47,740 nucleotides of DNA from Bacteroidales bacterium (GTDB taxonomy: Bacteria > Bacteroidota > Bacteroidia > Bacteroidales > FEN-979). This document shows positions 25,637 to 34,678 of this stretch, in pieces. The position numbers and the translations under genes were made by a program. The notes beneath the pieces are model-generated. The model was not told where the DNA came from and searched no databases. It saw only the letters and a program-made list of their open reading frames with translations. Every line of letters begins with the position of its first letter. The stretch's first letter is position 1. The stretch covers positions 1 through 47,740 of the forward strand of contig JACZJJ010000054.1 in assembly GCA_014860625.1 (NCBI GenBank), in the 5' to 3' direction.

Positions 25637-27937
25637 ATGGCCCGTTTGCAACAGATCACGTTCTCATTTCTGTTATTGCTTACCCTATTGTTACCCACAA
25701 TTGTCCGATCACAAAAGGTAGCGTTGGTGCTATCTGGCGGAGGGGCTCGTGGTGCTGCTCACATTGGGGTTATCAGGGCACTTGAAGAGAACCAGATTCC
25801 AATTGATTATGTGGTTGGCACATCCATCGGCGCCATTGTTGGAGCCCTTTATGCCATTGGCTACACGCCTGATGAGATGGAGCAACTGATGAGTTCTGAG
25901 GAATTCGCCAATTGGGCATCCGGGAACATTGATGATAAGTACCGCTATTACTTCAGGAAAGATGACCTTAACGCTTCCTGGGTTTCCCTCGATTTCAATC
26001 CCAGAAAAAAGCTGACCACCGTCCTTCCAACCAACCTGATCAATCCCTATGAGATTGATTTTGAATTTATGCGACTGATGGGTCCTGCAGCAGCAGCAGC
26101 TGGCTATGATTTCAATCATCTGATGGTGCCTTTCCGATGCGTTCTGGCGGATATTGATTCTACCCAGGCGTTGGTAATCCGTAGTGGCAACCTCAGTACT
26201 GCCGTCCGCGGATCCATGTCCATCCCAATGATTTTCAATCCGTTGCGCTACAACGACAAACTTCTTTTCGATGGAGGAATGTACAACAATTTTCCGGCGA
26301 ATGTAGCCCAGGAGGACTTTCACCCGGATGTCATTATCGGATCCAGGGTAGCCCAGCGATACAGCAAAGCAGACCCGGACGATATTATCAGTCAGCTGAT
26401 GACAATGCTGATGGAACGTCAGAACGACACCATCACCTATCCGAATTCCGTGATGATCGTCCCTTCAATTCCCAAAATAAACCTGTTTGATTTTTCGCAT
26501 TCGGAAATCCTGGTCGACAGTGGCTACTCGGCAGGTGTTTCCATGATCTCCGAGATACGTAAGCTGGTAAAAGACAGCCTTACACCCGAGATGCTTCTCC
26601 AAAAACGAACAGTATTCAAAGCAAAAGAACCCGAGCTCGTTTTTGACTCAGTTATTGTAACCGGACTCACGAAAGCTCAGACCCAATATGTTCAGAAAAT
26701 CCTGAAGCACAGCAAGAAGACGGTAACGATCAACGAATTAAAAAAGGCCTATTTTCGTTTCATTGACGAAGGGTTTGTCAAGACAATCTTTCCGGCGGCA
26801 AGATACAATCCCAACACCGGATATTATGATCTCTACCTCGACATACAAAAAGCTCCAAATTTTAATGCACAGTTCGGGGGGAACCTATCTCTTGGAACCA
26901 GCAATGAAGGGTTCCTTCAACTTCGGTATAAATATCTTTGGAACCACGCAATAAGGGTGATGGCAAACGGATATTTTGGAAGATTTTACAGCTCTGTGAA
27001 GCTCGGCGGGAGAATCGATTTTACGTCGAAGCTGCCAGGTTATCTTGAATTATATTACACCTACAACAACTATAATTATTTCAACAATACCACCTATTTC
27101 TTTGATGATCTTACCCCTTCAAATATCAAACAGTGGGAGAGCTTTACTTCACTGCGGGGAGGAATTCCCGTTACAAATAAGGGGAAGCTGAACCTCGGCC
27201 TCATCAATGCGATCACCTCTTCAATTTATTACCAGACGAATGATTTTTCACGACTGGATACAGCAGATCAAACCAAATTCAACTTCTTCAGTCCCGGCAT
27301 CAGTTTTGAACTGAATAACCTTAACCGTAAACAATACGCCAATGCCGGAGCCCGTCTGAGGCTTTCTTTGACATACATGAACGGAAGAGAAATGCTGCTT
27401 CCAGGATCTCAGTCGATCCAGGTAACAGAGCAAAAAGAGTATCACGAATGGCTGGTGATCAAGGGGGTTTATGACAACTATTTTGAAACGATAGGCCCCC
27501 TCAAACTTGGTTTTTTTGGAGAAATCTGCATTACCAATCAGCCTTTTTTCTTCAACTACACCTCTTCCATCATGTATTCTCCTGCCTTTCAGCCTCTTCC
27601 TGAAATGCAGTCCCTTTTCCTGCCTCAATTCAGGGCATCAAGTTATTTGGCTGGAGGACTGAAAGCGATATTACAGATCTATAAAAAGCTGGAGCTCAGA
27701 GCCGAAGGCTATATCTTCCAACCCTATCAACAGATCCTTCAGAACCCTGTTGATTATACCGCTTATCATGGGCCCATCCTGAGCGACCGTTCCTATATCG
27801 CAGCAGCAACAGTTGTTTACCATACATTCCTCGGACCATTGAGTGCAGGTGTAAGCTTCTATGATAAGCTGCAGGATCCTTTTACCTTCAATCTCAACTT
27901 TGGATATATCATCTTTAACCGGAGCGCCTTACCGTAA
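25637..27937 (+). CDS. patatin-like phospholipase with outer-membrane barrel
   Basis: About 766 residues. The start at ATG 25637 gives a signal peptide (TFSFLLLLTLLLPTIVRSQ); the open frame from 25541 is repeat translation. Patatin domain: oxyanion GGGARG (34-39), nucleophile Ser63 in GTSIG, and catalytic Asp near 212 in FDGGMYNN. A POTRA-like segment (VFDSVIVTGLTKAQTQYVQKILK) and a long beta-rich region (from about 420) resembling a BamA-type 16-strand barrel follow. This layout matches PlpD/FplA type Vd autotransporters, so the lipase is probably presented at the outer membrane. Whether the patatin domain faces the surface or the periplasm cannot be read. Confidence 0.9.
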   Translation: MARLQQITFSFLLLLTLLLPTIVRSQKVALVLSGGGARGAAHIGVIRALEENQIPIDYVVGTSIGAIVGALYAIGYTPDEMEQLMSSEEFANWASGNIDDKYRYYFRKDDLNASWVSLDFNPRKKLTTVLPTNLINPYEIDFEFMRLMGPAAAAAGYDFNHLMVPFRCVLADIDSTQALVIRSGNLSTAVRGSMSIPMIFNPLRYNDKLLFDGGMYNNFPANVAQEDFHPDVIIGSRVAQRYSKADPDDIISQLMTMLMERQNDTITYPNSVMIVPSIPKINLFDFSHSEILVDSGYSAGVSMISEIRKLVKDSLTPEMLLQKRTVFKAKEPELVFDSVIVTGLTKAQTQYVQKILKHSKKTVTINELKKAYFRFIDEGFVKTIFPAARYNPNTGYYDLYLDIQKAPNFNAQFGGNLSLGTSNEGFLQLRYKYLWNHAIRVMANGYFGRFYSSVKLGGRIDFTSKLPGYLELYYTYNNYNYFNNTTYFFDDLTPSNIKQWESFTSLRGGIPVTNKGKLNLGLINAITSSIYYQTNDFSRLDTADQTKFNFFSPGISFELNNLNRKQYANAGARLRLSLTYMNGREMLLPGSQSIQVTEQKEYHEWLVIKGVYDNYFETIGPLKLGFFGEICITNQPFFFNYTSSIMYSPAFQPLPEMQSLFLPQFRASSYLAGGLKAILQIYKKLELRAEGYIFQPYQQILQNPVDYTAYHGPILSDRSYIAAATVVYHTFLGPLSAGVSFYDKLQDPFTFNLNFGYIIFNRSALP

Positions 27938-27948
27938 TGAACGGATTG

Positions 27949-27977
27949 TTGAAATATCAGAATAAATGCTAATTTTG
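27949..27977 (+). promoter_or_regulatory. promoter of the DUF349 gene
   Basis: TTG at 27949-27951, an 18-bp spacer and TAATTTTG at 27970-27977. The transcript start would be about 65 nt before the ATG at 28049. Confidence 0.6.
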
Positions 27978-28048
27978 CATGTGAAATCACAACCAACCGG
28001 CATCGTTCGGAACCTTTAGAGTATTATTTATATGACGTTTGTTAACTC

Positions 28049-30181
28049 ATGGAAAACAAAGAGCACACCGATCAGAATCCTGATCTGGAACAAGATCCAG
28101 TTCAGGAGGAGAATTCTTCACCTGTTGAAATAAAGGAAACAACTACAGAGTCCACGGAAATCGTTCCGGAGACAACTGATTCTACCGAAGAAAAACCTTC
28201 CCCACCAGAAACAACCGAGAATGAGACTGACACTCCGGTTGTACCGGCAGAAATTCCGACCGCTGCCGAAGAAAAGACATCAGAAACCGTCCCGGAAGAG
28301 GTAGCGGTGGTAGAACCGCAAGCTATTGAAGAGGTTCTTCCCATTGAGGAGCCCACTTCTCCCGTACCTGAATCCGAAGAGAAAAAGGATGAAACTGAAT
28401 CCATTGTAGAGGATGAAAAAGTCGAGACAGATGAGGAGGAAGATGAGGAAGAACTTCACCTGCAGTTGACAGACGAAAACATCAACGATTATAACCAGGT
28501 TCAGCTTCTTGATCTTCTAGAAGCTGCTGTTGCCGAACCTGATCTTAACGCAATAAAAACGCGGGTTGCCATGATCAAGATGGCTTTCCTGAAGAGAAGG
28601 GACGAATTGCATTTACCGGAGGATTCGGATGAAGAAAGCGGTTCTGCAACGCCTGCAAATCAGGAGCAAGAAGAGCTAAATGCACGCTTCGACACACTGT
28701 TCAACATCTACAAAGCGAACAAGGGCCGGTATATGGCCGAGCAGGAAAAGATCAAGAAGGAGAACCTTGAACGCAAGCGCCAGATTCTTGAAGACTTGCG
28801 AAACCTGGTCAGCTCTGAAGAGACACTGAAGAAAACATACGATGAGTTTAAGATCCTCCAGGACAAGTGGAAAGAGGTAGGGATGGTGCCGAGAGGTGAA
28901 ATCAATGACCTGTGGCAGAATTACCATTTCCTCGTCGAGAAATTTTTCGAAAAAGTCAAGCTGAACAAAGAGCTCAAAGACCTGGATCTGAAGAAGAACC
29001 TGGAAGCTAAGATCGAGCTCTGTGAAAAAACAGAAGAGTTACTGCTGGAACCTTCCATCCTTAAATCGTTCAAGCAGTTGCAGAAGTACCACGACGATTG
29101 GAAAGAGATTGGTCCCACCCCTACAGATAAAAAAGATGAGGTTTGGGAGCGGTTTAAAAACGCAACCGATAAAATCAACGAACGTCGAAGGGAGTATTAT
29201 ACATCCCTTGAAGAGGAGCAGAATAAGAACCTGGAAACTAAGAATGCCTTGTGCCAGCAGGCTGAAGAGGTGCTTACAAAACGAAATGAGACTGTCAAAG
29301 AGTGGCAGGATCAAACCCAGAAGGTGAACGAACTTCTGAACCTCTGGAAGTCAGTTGGTCCGGTTCCCCAAAAGCACAATGCAGCAATCTGGACACAGTT
29401 TAAAGGTTGCCTCGATAGTTTCTTTGCCAGTAAAAAGGAGTTCTTCGACAGGGTGAAAGACCAGCAAATGCACAACTTCAATCTGAAAGTTGACCTCTGT
29501 GTACAAGCTGAAGCCATTAAGGCGAGCACCGACTGGAAAAAGACTACCAATGAATTAATTCACTTCCAGGAGGAGTGGAAAAAAATTGGTCCGGTTCCCC
29601 GAAAACATTCCGACAAAATATGGAAACGGTTCCGTTCTGCCTGTGATGATTTCTTCAAAGCCAAATCAGCCTACTTCGCCAACATCCATACACACGAGGA
29701 TGAAAACCTGAAAGCGAAAGAAGAGCTCCTGAAGAAGCTGAAAGATCATGAATTTTCTGATGACAAGAATAAAAACCTTGATGACCTGAAAACCTTTCAG
29801 CGTGAATGGACGCAGATCGGGCATGTACCGTTTAAAGAGCGTGACCGTCTTCAGAACGAATTCCGCAAACTGGTAAATGAGCATCTTGATAAACTGAAGA
29901 TCAGCGAAGTGGAGATGACTGCCATCAGTTACCAATCGAAAATGGAGTCGATGAAGAACGATCCTCAGGCCAAACGGATCATCATCAGGGAGAAGGAAAA
30001 CCTTTCGCTCAAGATCAGCAAGCTCCGCGACGACATCAACCTCTGGGAAAACAATATCGGCTTCCTGGCCAATTCAAAAAATGCCAACATTCTGAAAGCT
30101 GAATTTGAGAAGAAAATTGACCAGGCGAAGAATGAACTGAAGATGATGGAGGCGAAGTTTAAGATATTACGCCAGCAGTAA
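28049..30181 (+). CDS. DUF349 repeat protein
   Basis: 710 residues, cytoplasmic. Residues 1-145 are highly acidic and Thr/Pro/Glu-rich, probably disordered. Five DUF349 units follow, each about 70 residues and built around a Trp-Lys motif: WKEVGMVPRGE, WKEIGPTPTDK, WKSVGPVPQKH, WKKIGPVPRKH and WTQIGHVPFKE. The C-terminus is a coiled coil (EKENLSLKISKLRDDINLWENN). DUF349 proteins are widespread in Bacteroidota; the function is not established. A good promoter precedes it and aroC follows after a tandem array. Confidence 0.9.
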   Translation: MENKEHTDQNPDLEQDPVQEENSSPVEIKETTTESTEIVPETTDSTEEKPSPPETTENETDTPVVPAEIPTAAEEKTSETVPEEVAVVEPQAIEEVLPIEEPTSPVPESEEKKDETESIVEDEKVETDEEEDEEELHLQLTDENINDYNQVQLLDLLEAAVAEPDLNAIKTRVAMIKMAFLKRRDELHLPEDSDEESGSATPANQEQEELNARFDTLFNIYKANKGRYMAEQEKIKKENLERKRQILEDLRNLVSSEETLKKTYDEFKILQDKWKEVGMVPRGEINDLWQNYHFLVEKFFEKVKLNKELKDLDLKKNLEAKIELCEKTEELLLEPSILKSFKQLQKYHDDWKEIGPTPTDKKDEVWERFKNATDKINERRREYYTSLEEEQNKNLETKNALCQQAEEVLTKRNETVKEWQDQTQKVNELLNLWKSVGPVPQKHNAAIWTQFKGCLDSFFASKKEFFDRVKDQQMHNFNLKVDLCVQAEAIKASTDWKKTTNELIHFQEEWKKIGPVPRKHSDKIWKRFRSACDDFFKAKSAYFANIHTHEDENLKAKEELLKKLKDHEFSDDKNKNLDDLKTFQREWTQIGHVPFKERDRLQNEFRKLVNEHLDKLKISEVEMTAISYQSKMESMKNDPQAKRIIIREKENLSLKISKLRDDINLWENNIGFLANSKNANILKAEFEKKIDQAKNELKMMEAKFKILRQQ

Positions 30182-30186
30182 TCTAA

Positions 30187-30273
30187 GTTGGACAGGTTAG
30201 ACAGGTTAGACAGGTTAGACAGGTTGGACAGGTTGGACAGGTTGGACAAATTCATAATTCGTAATTCGTAATT
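30187..30273. repeat. 9-mer array passing into an 8-mer array
   Basis: GTTGGACAG and GTTAGACAG units (9 bp, about seven) begin 5 bp after the DUF349 stop and give way to ATTCGTAA units (8 bp), ending just before the GTG start of aroC. Confidence 0.93.
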
Positions 30274-30276
30274 TAA

Positions 30277-31341
30277 GTGGCTGGTAACTCAATAGGAAAA
30301 AATCTTGTGCTGACGACCTTTGGTGAGTCGCACGGAACTGCAATCGGTGGGGTTCTTGATGGATTTCCTTCAGGAATCGAGCTTGATCTGGATTTGATCC
30401 AATCAGAGATCAACCGACGTAACCCAGCCAAATACCCTTTTGCTACAGCTCGGAAAGAGGATGATAAACTGGAGGTCCTGTCGGGGATTTACGAAGGCCT
30501 GTCGACTGGAGCTCCTATCGCTTTCATCGTTTACAATCACGACCACCGGCCCGAGGATTACGATAACCTGAAAGATCTTTACCGGCCCTCTCATGCCGAC
30601 TTTACTTACGAAGCGAGATACGGGATTCGTGATCCTCGGGGCGGCGGAAGGGCTTCGGCAAGAACTACGCTCTCTGTCGTTGCAGGAGGTGCCTTTGCAA
30701 AACAACTTCTTGCCCTCAATAAAATCATCATTACCGGGTATGTATCCCAAATCGGGCCGCATTCCCTGCCCACAGGATTTGTCCTTGCCGACCGGTCGTT
30801 GGTGAAGCTTTCCCCGCTTGCCTGTCCGCACGAAAAGACCACACAAAAGATCCTGGATTACCTCCACACACTCAAAGAAGAGGGAGATACGGCAGGAGGC
30901 GTCATCTCTTGTGTTATCAAAGGAGTCCCTGCCGGAATCGGAGATCCCCTGTTTGGCAAACTCCAGGCCGATCTGGCAAAAGCGATGCTCAGTATCAATT
31001 CGGTGAAGGGTTTTGAGTACGGATTGGGTTTTGCTTCGGCACGCATGAAAGGCTCAGAATACAACGATGAGTTTATCCTGGAGGACAACCTGATCAAAAC
31101 CAAAACCAATCACGACGGCGGCATCCAGGGAGGTATTTCCAACGGAATGGACATCACCTTCAACGTCGCCTTCAAGCCCATCTCTACCCTGAGCATGGAG
31201 CAACAGACCATCAACCGCGATGGCGACCAGATCATTTACAAAGCCGAAGGCCGTCACGACGTTTGTGTTGTTCCGCGGGCCGTTCCCATCGTTGAGGCCA
31301 TGGCGGCACTGGTGCTGGCGGATAAGTTAGGTCAAGGCTGA
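30277..31341 (+). CDS. aroC: chorismate synthase
   Basis: Makes chorismate from 5-enolpyruvylshikimate-3-phosphate using reduced FMN; the last shared step to aromatic amino acids. 354 residues. Signatures: TFGESHGTAIGGVLDG near the N-terminus, RGGGRASARTT near 124-134 and RHDVCVVPRAVPIVEAM at the C-terminus. The start is GTG at 30277, immediately after an in-frame TAA; no ATG is available. It probably shares the DUF349 transcript. The FMN link to the riboflavin operon in this window is pathway-level only. Confidence 0.97.
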   Translation: MAGNSIGKNLVLTTFGESHGTAIGGVLDGFPSGIELDLDLIQSEINRRNPAKYPFATARKEDDKLEVLSGIYEGLSTGAPIAFIVYNHDHRPEDYDNLKDLYRPSHADFTYEARYGIRDPRGGGRASARTTLSVVAGGAFAKQLLALNKIIITGYVSQIGPHSLPTGFVLADRSLVKLSPLACPHEKTTQKILDYLHTLKEEGDTAGGVISCVIKGVPAGIGDPLFGKLQADLAKAMLSINSVKGFEYGLGFASARMKGSEYNDEFILEDNLIKTKTNHDGGIQGGISNGMDITFNVAFKPISTLSMEQQTINRDGDQIIYKAEGRHDVCVVPRAVPIVEAMAALVLADKLGQG

Positions 31342-31379
31342 TTAGCGGAGCATCTCACCATTTCACCATTTATTAATAG

Positions 31380-31463
31380 AACGCTGATGACACGGATGCC
31401 TTTGGCAACGCGGATTTACACGAATTATTTATCTGTGTAAATCTGTGTTTTCAGTGTAATCTG
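31380..31463. repeat. GATTTACAC/GTGTAAATC dispersed-type hairpin
   Basis: Inverted repeat GATTTACAC (31413-31421) and GTGTAAATC (31435-31443), with looser flanking symmetry (ACGCTGATGACACGGAT to the left, TCAGTGTAATCTGTGTT to the right). It fills most of the aroC to cytochrome spacer. Confidence 0.7.
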
Positions 31464-31470
31464 TGTTCCA

Positions 31471-31478
31471 TATTTTTG
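31471..31478 (+). promoter_or_regulatory. possible -7 box for the cytochrome gene
   Basis: TATTTTTG, with TTTT(C) about 19 bp upstream as a weak -33 element; 44 bp before the ATG. Confidence 0.4.
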
Positions 31479-31522
31479 TAAAAGGATTACCTTTACTCTG
31501 AAAATCAGAAACCCATAAACCC

Positions 31523-32506
31523 ATGAAGAAAACGAAAAACCTTTTCTGGAAAATAGCAGGAGCGATCATCGGCATCGTGATCCTGGTGATCATCGGCTTT
31601 GGCATCTACCTCAAAACCGCACTCCCCAATATCCCTTTAGAGGATATCACCGTTAACATCACCCCCGAACGCGTTGAACGGGGCGCCTACCTGGCCAATC
31701 ATGTGATGGTGTGCATCGACTGCCACTCGGAACGCGACTATGGGAAATTTTCTGGACCAATCGTTGAAGGGACAGAAGGTGGAGGCGGGGAAGCCTTTAC
31801 CGAAGAGCTTGGATTCCCGGGCAATTATTATGCCTCGAATATCACCCCCTTCAACTTGAAACCCTGGACCGACGGTGAGATCTACCGTGCCATCACAGCC
31901 GGTGTGACCAAAGAGAATGCAGCGATGTTTCCCATCATGCCATATCATTCCTACGGGGTCCTCGACCGTGAAGATATTTATTGTGTAATTGCCTATCTGA
32001 GAACACTACCGGAGGTGGAGAACACCACTCCCGAATCCGAATCAGGCTTCCCCATGAGTTTCATCATTAACCTGATCCCGAAGCAGGGTGTCCCGGTTAC
32101 CAGACCCGACACTTCAGATTTATTGAGATACGGGGAGTATGTGACCACCGCTGGCGGATGCAAAGATTGTCATACTCAAATGGAAAAGGGCAAATTCGTT
32201 CCTGGGATGGAATTCGGGGGTGGGCAGGAATTCCCACTGGAAGATATTTACGTCACGTCTGCCAATATCACACCTGATAAAGCAACCGGAATCGGGAACT
32301 GGACAGAAGATGCCTTCATTGCCCGGTTCACAGCATATGACCTGGCAACTTACACGCCCCATGAGGTTCCTGAAGGTGGGTTCAACACCATCATGCCATG
32401 GACGATGTATGCCGGAATGGATACCACAGATCTGCAGGCCATTTATTCCTACCTGATGAGCGTGAAACCGATTGAGAACAGGGTGGTAATGTTCAGGGAG
32501 AAGTGA
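31523..32506 (+). CDS. membrane-anchored dihaem cytochrome c
   Basis: 327 residues. An N-terminal membrane helix (about 10-30) anchors it with the bulk in the periplasm. Two haem c sites: CIDCH (Cys64, Cys67, His68) and CKDCH (Cys213, Cys216, His217). Each half carries a similar pattern (YASNITP and SANITPDKATG, then FPIMPYHSYGVLD and NTIMPWTMYAGMD) whose Met is the likely axial ligand, so the protein is an internal duplication of a class I cytochrome c. The electron partner is not encoded nearby. The gene is convergent with aguA and ends in a shared hairpin. Confidence 0.92.
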   Translation: MKKTKNLFWKIAGAIIGIVILVIIGFGIYLKTALPNIPLEDITVNITPERVERGAYLANHVMVCIDCHSERDYGKFSGPIVEGTEGGGGEAFTEELGFPGNYYASNITPFNLKPWTDGEIYRAITAGVTKENAAMFPIMPYHSYGVLDREDIYCVIAYLRTLPEVENTTPESESGFPMSFIINLIPKQGVPVTRPDTSDLLRYGEYVTTAGGCKDCHTQMEKGKFVPGMEFGGGQEFPLEDIYVTSANITPDKATGIGNWTEDAFIARFTAYDLATYTPHEVPEGGFNTIMPWTMYAGMDTTDLQAIYSYLMSVKPIENRVVMFREK

Positions 32507-32510
32507 GGAC

Positions 32511-32534
32511 AAGCGAACAAATATTATTTCGCTT
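32511..32534. terminator. possible bidirectional terminator hairpin
   Basis: AAGCGAA (32511-32517) and TTCGCTT (32528-32534) form a perfect 7-bp stem with a 10-base AT-rich loop. It sits exactly between the stops of the convergent cytochrome and aguA genes. There is no strong U-tract on either side. Confidence 0.45.
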
Positions 32535-33587
32535 CTAACGCGGTTCCTGCTGTGAAAGGCAATGCCAGCTCCCCAGTCCCCAGATAATCTCCACAGAATC
32601 GATGCCAACAACCTGGCGGTCGGGGAAGCACTCTTCCAGGATAGAAAGGGCCACATCATCTTCCCGGCACCTGAAAGTGGGGACGATGACTGCATGGTTG
32701 GAGATGTAAAAATTGGCGTAGGATGCTGGCAATCGCTGATCTTCATAGACGACCGGTTTAGGCATGGGAAGTTCAACAATATCCATCTGTTTTCCGTTTG
32801 GCAGCCTGAACTCCTTTAATTTCTTCAGATTTGTTTTCAGTGGTTTGTAGTTGGCATCGAGCTTGTTGGGCTCAATGACAGTTACCACGCCGTCTTCCTT
32901 GTAGAACCTGGTGATATCATCAATATGGCCGTTGGTGTCGTCGCCGTCAATTCCTTCATCCAGCCAGAGGATCTGATCAACTCCGTAATAATCCCGAAGT
33001 TTTTCCTCAATCTCGTGCTGAAACATTCCCGGATTACGGTTTTCGTGAAGCAGGCACGCCGTGGTGGTAAGCAGGGTCCCGTTCCCGTTGAAATCAACAG
33101 CTCCCCCCTCCATCACGATACGGGGATAGAAAACAGGCAGCTCGAGGTACTGACCAACAAGCATGGGAATCTTATCGTCGAGGTCGTGATCATATTTCCC
33201 ACCCCAGGCATTGTATTTCCAGCTGACAATCACTTTAGGATCTTTGGCTTCAGGGTTGATCAGAAAAGCCGGTCCGTGATCGCGACACCAGGCATCGTTG
33301 GTAGGATTGAGGTAAAACGTTATACGATTGAGGTCCACCCCGATTTTATCCAGCTCCTTTGCTACCTGCTCTTTAAGCTTGTTATTCCGGATGTTGATAC
33401 ATACCTGTTCTCCCTTTGATATCTCCCGGATGAACTTGTTATAAAACGGATAGATTTTGGGCAGTGTGCCGGGCCACGAGTAAGATCCTTCATGCGGATA
33501 ACTCAGCCAGGTAGCCCTGTGCGGCTCCCACTCAGCCGGAAACCGGTAACCCAATTCTTTGGGCGTATGTTGCTCTAGGTCAAACAT
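32535..33587 (-). CDS. aguA: agmatine deiminase
   Basis: Hydrolyses agmatine to N-carbamoylputrescine and ammonia in the cytoplasm. 350 residues of the pentein-fold family. Catalytic Cys343 in the C-terminal GSWHCLSQQEP, WCRDHGP (about 99-105), EGGAVDFNG and DTNGHIDD carry the other catalytic residues. The next upstream gene in the same direction is aguB, whose product acts on its product. The two are separated by a 108-bp spacer made of arrays. Confidence 0.95.
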   Translation of the reverse strand: MFDLEQHTPKELGYRFPAEWEPHRATWLSYPHEGSYSWPGTLPKIYPFYNKFIREISKGEQVCINIRNNKLKEQVAKELDKIGVDLNRITFYLNPTNDAWCRDHGPAFLINPEAKDPKVIVSWKYNAWGGKYDHDLDDKIPMLVGQYLELPVFYPRIVMEGGAVDFNGNGTLLTTTACLLHENRNPGMFQHEIEEKLRDYYGVDQILWLDEGIDGDDTNGHIDDITRFYKEDGVVTVIEPNKLDANYKPLKTNLKKLKEFRLPNGKQMDIVELPMPKPVVYEDQRLPASYANFYISNHAVIVPTFRCREDDVALSILEECFPDRQVVGIDSVEIIWGLGSWHCLSQQEPR

Positions 33588-33700
33588 GTTGGCAGTTGGC
33601 AGTTGGCAGTTGGCAACTGTCTATTTATTTTTCGTATTTCGTATTTCGTATTTCACTATTTCGCTATTTCGCTATTTCGCTATTTCGCTATTTCGCTACT
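33588..33700. repeat. two tandem arrays between aguB and aguA
   Basis: TTGGCAG units (7 bp, four) at 33589-33616, TTTCGTA units (7 bp, three) at 33630-33652, then TTCGCTATT units (9 bp, five) up to 33698. The last array contains the TAG stop codon of aguB (33696-33698). Confidence 0.93.
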
Positions 33701-34577
33701 TATCAATGTACCGCTTCAAAATGGGCTCATAGCTATCGATCCTCCGATCACGTAGAAACGGCCAGTGCACGCGAATTTCGTCAATGCGGGAGAGATCAAG
33801 CTCTTGTACATGAACCATCTCCTCATGATGCGGGGCCTGAAAAAGAAGATCTCCCATCGGGTCGGAGACAAATGAGCCCCCCCAGAAGTTCATGCTCCCC
33901 TCCTGCCCTGTCCTGTTCACGGAAACCACAAATACCCCGTTTGCTACTGAGTGTCCACGCTGAACCGTTTGCCAGGCCTGGTACTGCTGGCGGTTGGTTT
34001 CATCATCCTGCGACTGTGCCCATCCGATGGCAGTTGGATAGAACAGGATTTCCGCTCCCTTTAAACTGGTAATTCTGGCTGCTTCAGGGTACCACTGGTC
34101 CCAGCAGATCAGAACCCCCACCTTAGCGTATTTTGTGTCAAACACCTGGTAATCTTCGTCGCCGGGTGCGAAATAGAATTTTTCGTAGTATCCCGGATCA
34201 TCGGGGATGTGGTGCTTCCGGTATTTGCCGAGGTAGCTGCCATCGGCATCTATCACTGCGGTTGTGTTGTGATAGACCCCCTGCGCCCGCTTCTCAAAGA
34301 GGGAGGCGATCAGCACCACGTCAAGTTCTTTTGCCAGATCCTGGAACAACCCGGTGGTTGGTCCCGGAACGGCTTCCGCGAGTGAAAAATAGTCGTAATT
34401 CTCTTCCCAGCAGAAATAGAGAGATGAGAATAACTCCTGCAAACAAATGATCTGAGCGCCTTTAGATGCCGCTTCCCGGATCTTCTCAACAGCCTTAGTC
34501 ATGTTCACCTCCTTCTTCGCTGAACACGACATCTGTATCAGTCCGATTTTTACTTGATTTCCCATGCTATCATTCAT
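33696..34577 (-). CDS. aguB: N-carbamoylputrescine amidase
   Basis: Nitrilase-superfamily enzyme that hydrolyses N-carbamoylputrescine to putrescine, CO2 and ammonia. 293 residues; the catalytic triad is clear: Glu48 (LQELF), Lys121 (KYRKHHIPDD) and Cys158 (LICWDQWYPE). The start may be ATG 34577 or the ATG four codons later (MGNQVKIGLIQ); family lengths favour the second slightly. With aguA it completes the agmatine route to putrescine; arginine decarboxylase is not in the window. Confidence 0.95.
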   Translation of the reverse strand: MNDSMGNQVKIGLIQMSCSAKKEVNMTKAVEKIREAASKGAQIICLQELFSSLYFCWEENYDYFSLAEAVPGPTTGLFQDLAKELDVVLIASLFEKRAQGVYHNTTAVIDADGSYLGKYRKHHIPDDPGYYEKFYFAPGDEDYQVFDTKYAKVGVLICWDQWYPEAARITSLKGAEILFYPTAIGWAQSQDDETNRQQYQAWQTVQRGHSVANGVFVVSVNRTGQEGSMNFWGGSFVSDPMGDLLFQAPHHEEMVHVQELDLSRIDEIRVHWPFLRDRRIDSYEPILKRYIDK

Positions 34578-34609
34578 TCATATAACAAAACTAATCAACC
34601 TATTCCGGG

Positions 34610-34678
34610 ATCCAGCATCCGGTCATCCAGCATCCAGTCATCCAGTCATCTAGTCATCCAGTCATCTAGTCATCCAGA
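34610..34678. repeat. TCATCCAG octamer array overlapping a gene end
   Basis: Units of TCATCCAG/TCATCTAG (8 bp) repeat about seven times after two CATCCGG/CATCCAG-like units. The array includes the stop codon and the last codons (Leu-Asp-Asp-stop) of the T9SS protein gene on the minus strand. Confidence 0.93.
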
